Positions 6,358 through 8,021 of a stretch of DNA of 8,021 nucleotides are shown here, piece after piece. Below the pieces are notes generated by a model that ran no database searches, was not told where the DNA came from, and saw only the letters and a program-made list of their open reading frames with translations. Position numbers and translations under genes: made by a program. The first letter of the stretch is position 1; the number at the start of each line of letters is the position of its first letter. The stretch comes from Gemmatimonadota bacterium (lineage in GTDB: Bacteria > Gemmatimonadota > Gemmatimonadetes > Gemmatimonadales > GWC2-71-9). The DNA is taken from positions 19,891 through 27,911 of the forward strand of contig QHUQ01000219.1 in NCBI GenBank assembly GCA_003221985.1. Reading direction: 5' to 3'.

Positions 6358-6882
6358 ATGCAGGTGACGCGCACGTATCTCGAGCTGCATACCCGCGGCC
6401 AGTTCAAGGACGCGTTTGGATCATTTTCGGCCATCGCGATCGCCCGCGCCTCCAAGCCGCTTCCCGAGCTCTACCGGATGTGCTATCGCACCGTGGGCGA
6501 GGCGTTCCACTGGCGGGACCGCTGGGACTGGAGCGACAAGGAGATCGCCGCTCACCTTGGCGATCCCGCGATTCAGTTATTCGTCGCGACGCGCGGGGCC
6601 GCGAAGAAGAAGGTGAAGCTCGCCGGCTGGTACGAGCTGCGGCGGGTCGCCGAGGACGATTCGGTGGAGATCGCCTACTTCGGCATCGTCGCTGCCGAGT
6701 TCGGGCACGGTTTTGGGAAACATCTCCTATCCAGCGCGGTACGTGACGCCTGGGCGGTCGAGCCACGGCGCGTGTGGCTGCATACCTGCACCCTGGATCA
6801 CCCCAATGCGCTGCCGAATTACGTCGCGCGCGGTTTCACGCCTTATCGCACCGAAACGTACGAGGTAGATTCCCGCCCGTGA
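6358..6882 (+). CDS. GNAT-family N-acetyltransferase
   Basis: A 174-residue protein with the layout of a GCN5-related acetyltransferase, which moves an acetyl group from acetyl-CoA to an amine. The acetyl-CoA pyrophosphate loop (motif A) is EFGHGFGKHLL, with G118 and G120 in the usual glycine positions but phenylalanine 115 where many members have Q or R. A strand ending AYFGIV precedes it, and RVWLHTCTLDHPNALPNYVARGF after it fits motif B and the typical ...YxxxGF end. The substrate is unknown; protein, antibiotic or small-molecule amines are all possible. The frame is open upstream to 6067, but that part lies over the opposing membrane-protein gene. The ATG at 6358 fits both the family start and the -10 box 7 bases before it. 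It heads a chain with the next two genes by a GTGA overlap. Confidence 0.87.
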   Translation: MQVTRTYLELHTRGQFKDAFGSFSAIAIARASKPLPELYRMCYRTVGEAFHWRDRWDWSDKEIAAHLGDPAIQLFVATRGAAKKKVKLAGWYELRRVAEDDSVEIAYFGIVAAEFGHGFGKHLLSSAVRDAWAVEPRRVWLHTCTLDHPNALPNYVARGFTPYRTETYEVDSRP

Positions 6883-7267
6883 CTTTCAACTGGACGTTCC
6901 AGCTCACGCGCAAACGCAAGGTCATCATCGCGGGGATTATCCTCACCCCCATCCTGATCTTCGCGCTGTACACCTGGTCCGCCCTCAGCTGGAGCTACTC
7001 GGAGGGAGAGCGCGCCGGTTTCGTGCAGAAATTCTCGAATCGCGGGTGGCTGTGCAAGACGTGGGAGGGCGAGCTCGCGATGGTTTCAATGCCGGGCACC
7101 AATCCCGAGAAGTTTTATTTTACGGTGCGTGATGAGGCCGTGGCGGAGCACATCAATCAGTCGCTCGGCAGACGCGTGGCTATTACGTATCAGCAGCACA
7201 AGGGCATCCCGACGACGTGCTTCGGCGAGACGGAGTATTTCGTGGTCGCCGTGAAGGTGCTGCCGCA

Positions 7268-7271
<4 letters not shown>
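6879..7271 (+). CDS. Single-helix membrane protein, function unknown
   Basis: A 130-residue protein with a short basic N-terminus (TRKRK, 10-14), one membrane helix (about 15-35) and a soluble domain of about 95 residues. The positive charges before the helix predict an outside or periplasmic C-terminal domain. Recognisable stretches are [27 protein letters not shown] and [11 protein letters not shown] recall similar small proteins in many bacteria, sometimes mislabelled 6-phosphogluconate dehydrogenase; nothing here supports that enzyme. Two cysteines in the outer domain might form a disulfide. The start is the GTG at 6879, which overlaps the acetyltransferase stop as GTGA; GAGGT lies 12 bases upstream. 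The frame is open back to 6774, but that part overlaps the conserved C-terminus of the acetyltransferase. The stop overlaps the aconitase ATG (ATGA), so translation is probably coupled. Confidence 0.8.

Positions 7272-8021
<750 letters not shown>

Overview
The window is high-G+C, gene-dense bacterial chromosome DNA (G+C clearly above half, strong G/C third-position bias, intergenic gaps mostly under 80 bp). The style of the proteins, a soluble PAS/GAF kinase, and several starts with a TATAAT-like hexamer only 6-8 bases before the ATG (leaderless-type) suggest a soil or groundwater lineage such as Gemmatimonadota. This is an impression, not a proven assignment. There are no tRNAs, rRNAs, CRISPR arrays, insertion sequences or phage genes.

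Layout. Bases 42-4001 hold three minus-strand genes, in order of transcription: a signal-less HtrA/Deg-like serine protease with one PDZ domain (2970-4001), a HAD-superfamily phosphatase (1936-2742), and a fused ABC exporter half-transporter (42-1859). Between the protease and the phosphatase is a 227-bp gap. On the minus strand it holds a candidate promoter, foldable leader RNA and an intrinsic terminator 31 bases before the phosphatase start, the layout of a transcription attenuator. A soluble GAF-PAS histidine kinase (4048-5976) diverges from the protease gene; the 46 bp between the two starts contain a 14-bp inverted repeat and a TATATT box. It converges, 3 bp apart, on a small four-helix membrane protein (5980-6339). 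That gene diverges from a GNAT acetyltransferase (6358-6882) with only 18 bp between the ATGs. The acetyltransferase, a one-helix membrane protein of unknown function (6879-7271) and an aconitase cut by the window edge (7268-8021) are chained by two 4-base overlaps and look like one operon.

Functionally this is mostly core and envelope/stress housekeeping: TCA cycle (aconitase), export (ABC), proteolysis and signalling. No defence or secondary-metabolite system is visible. The observations most worth checking are an apparent 18-residue in-frame loss around the Q-loop of the ABC ATPase, the attenuator-like leader of the phosphatase, a run of ten G in the protease reading frame, and two very compact divergent promoter regions.
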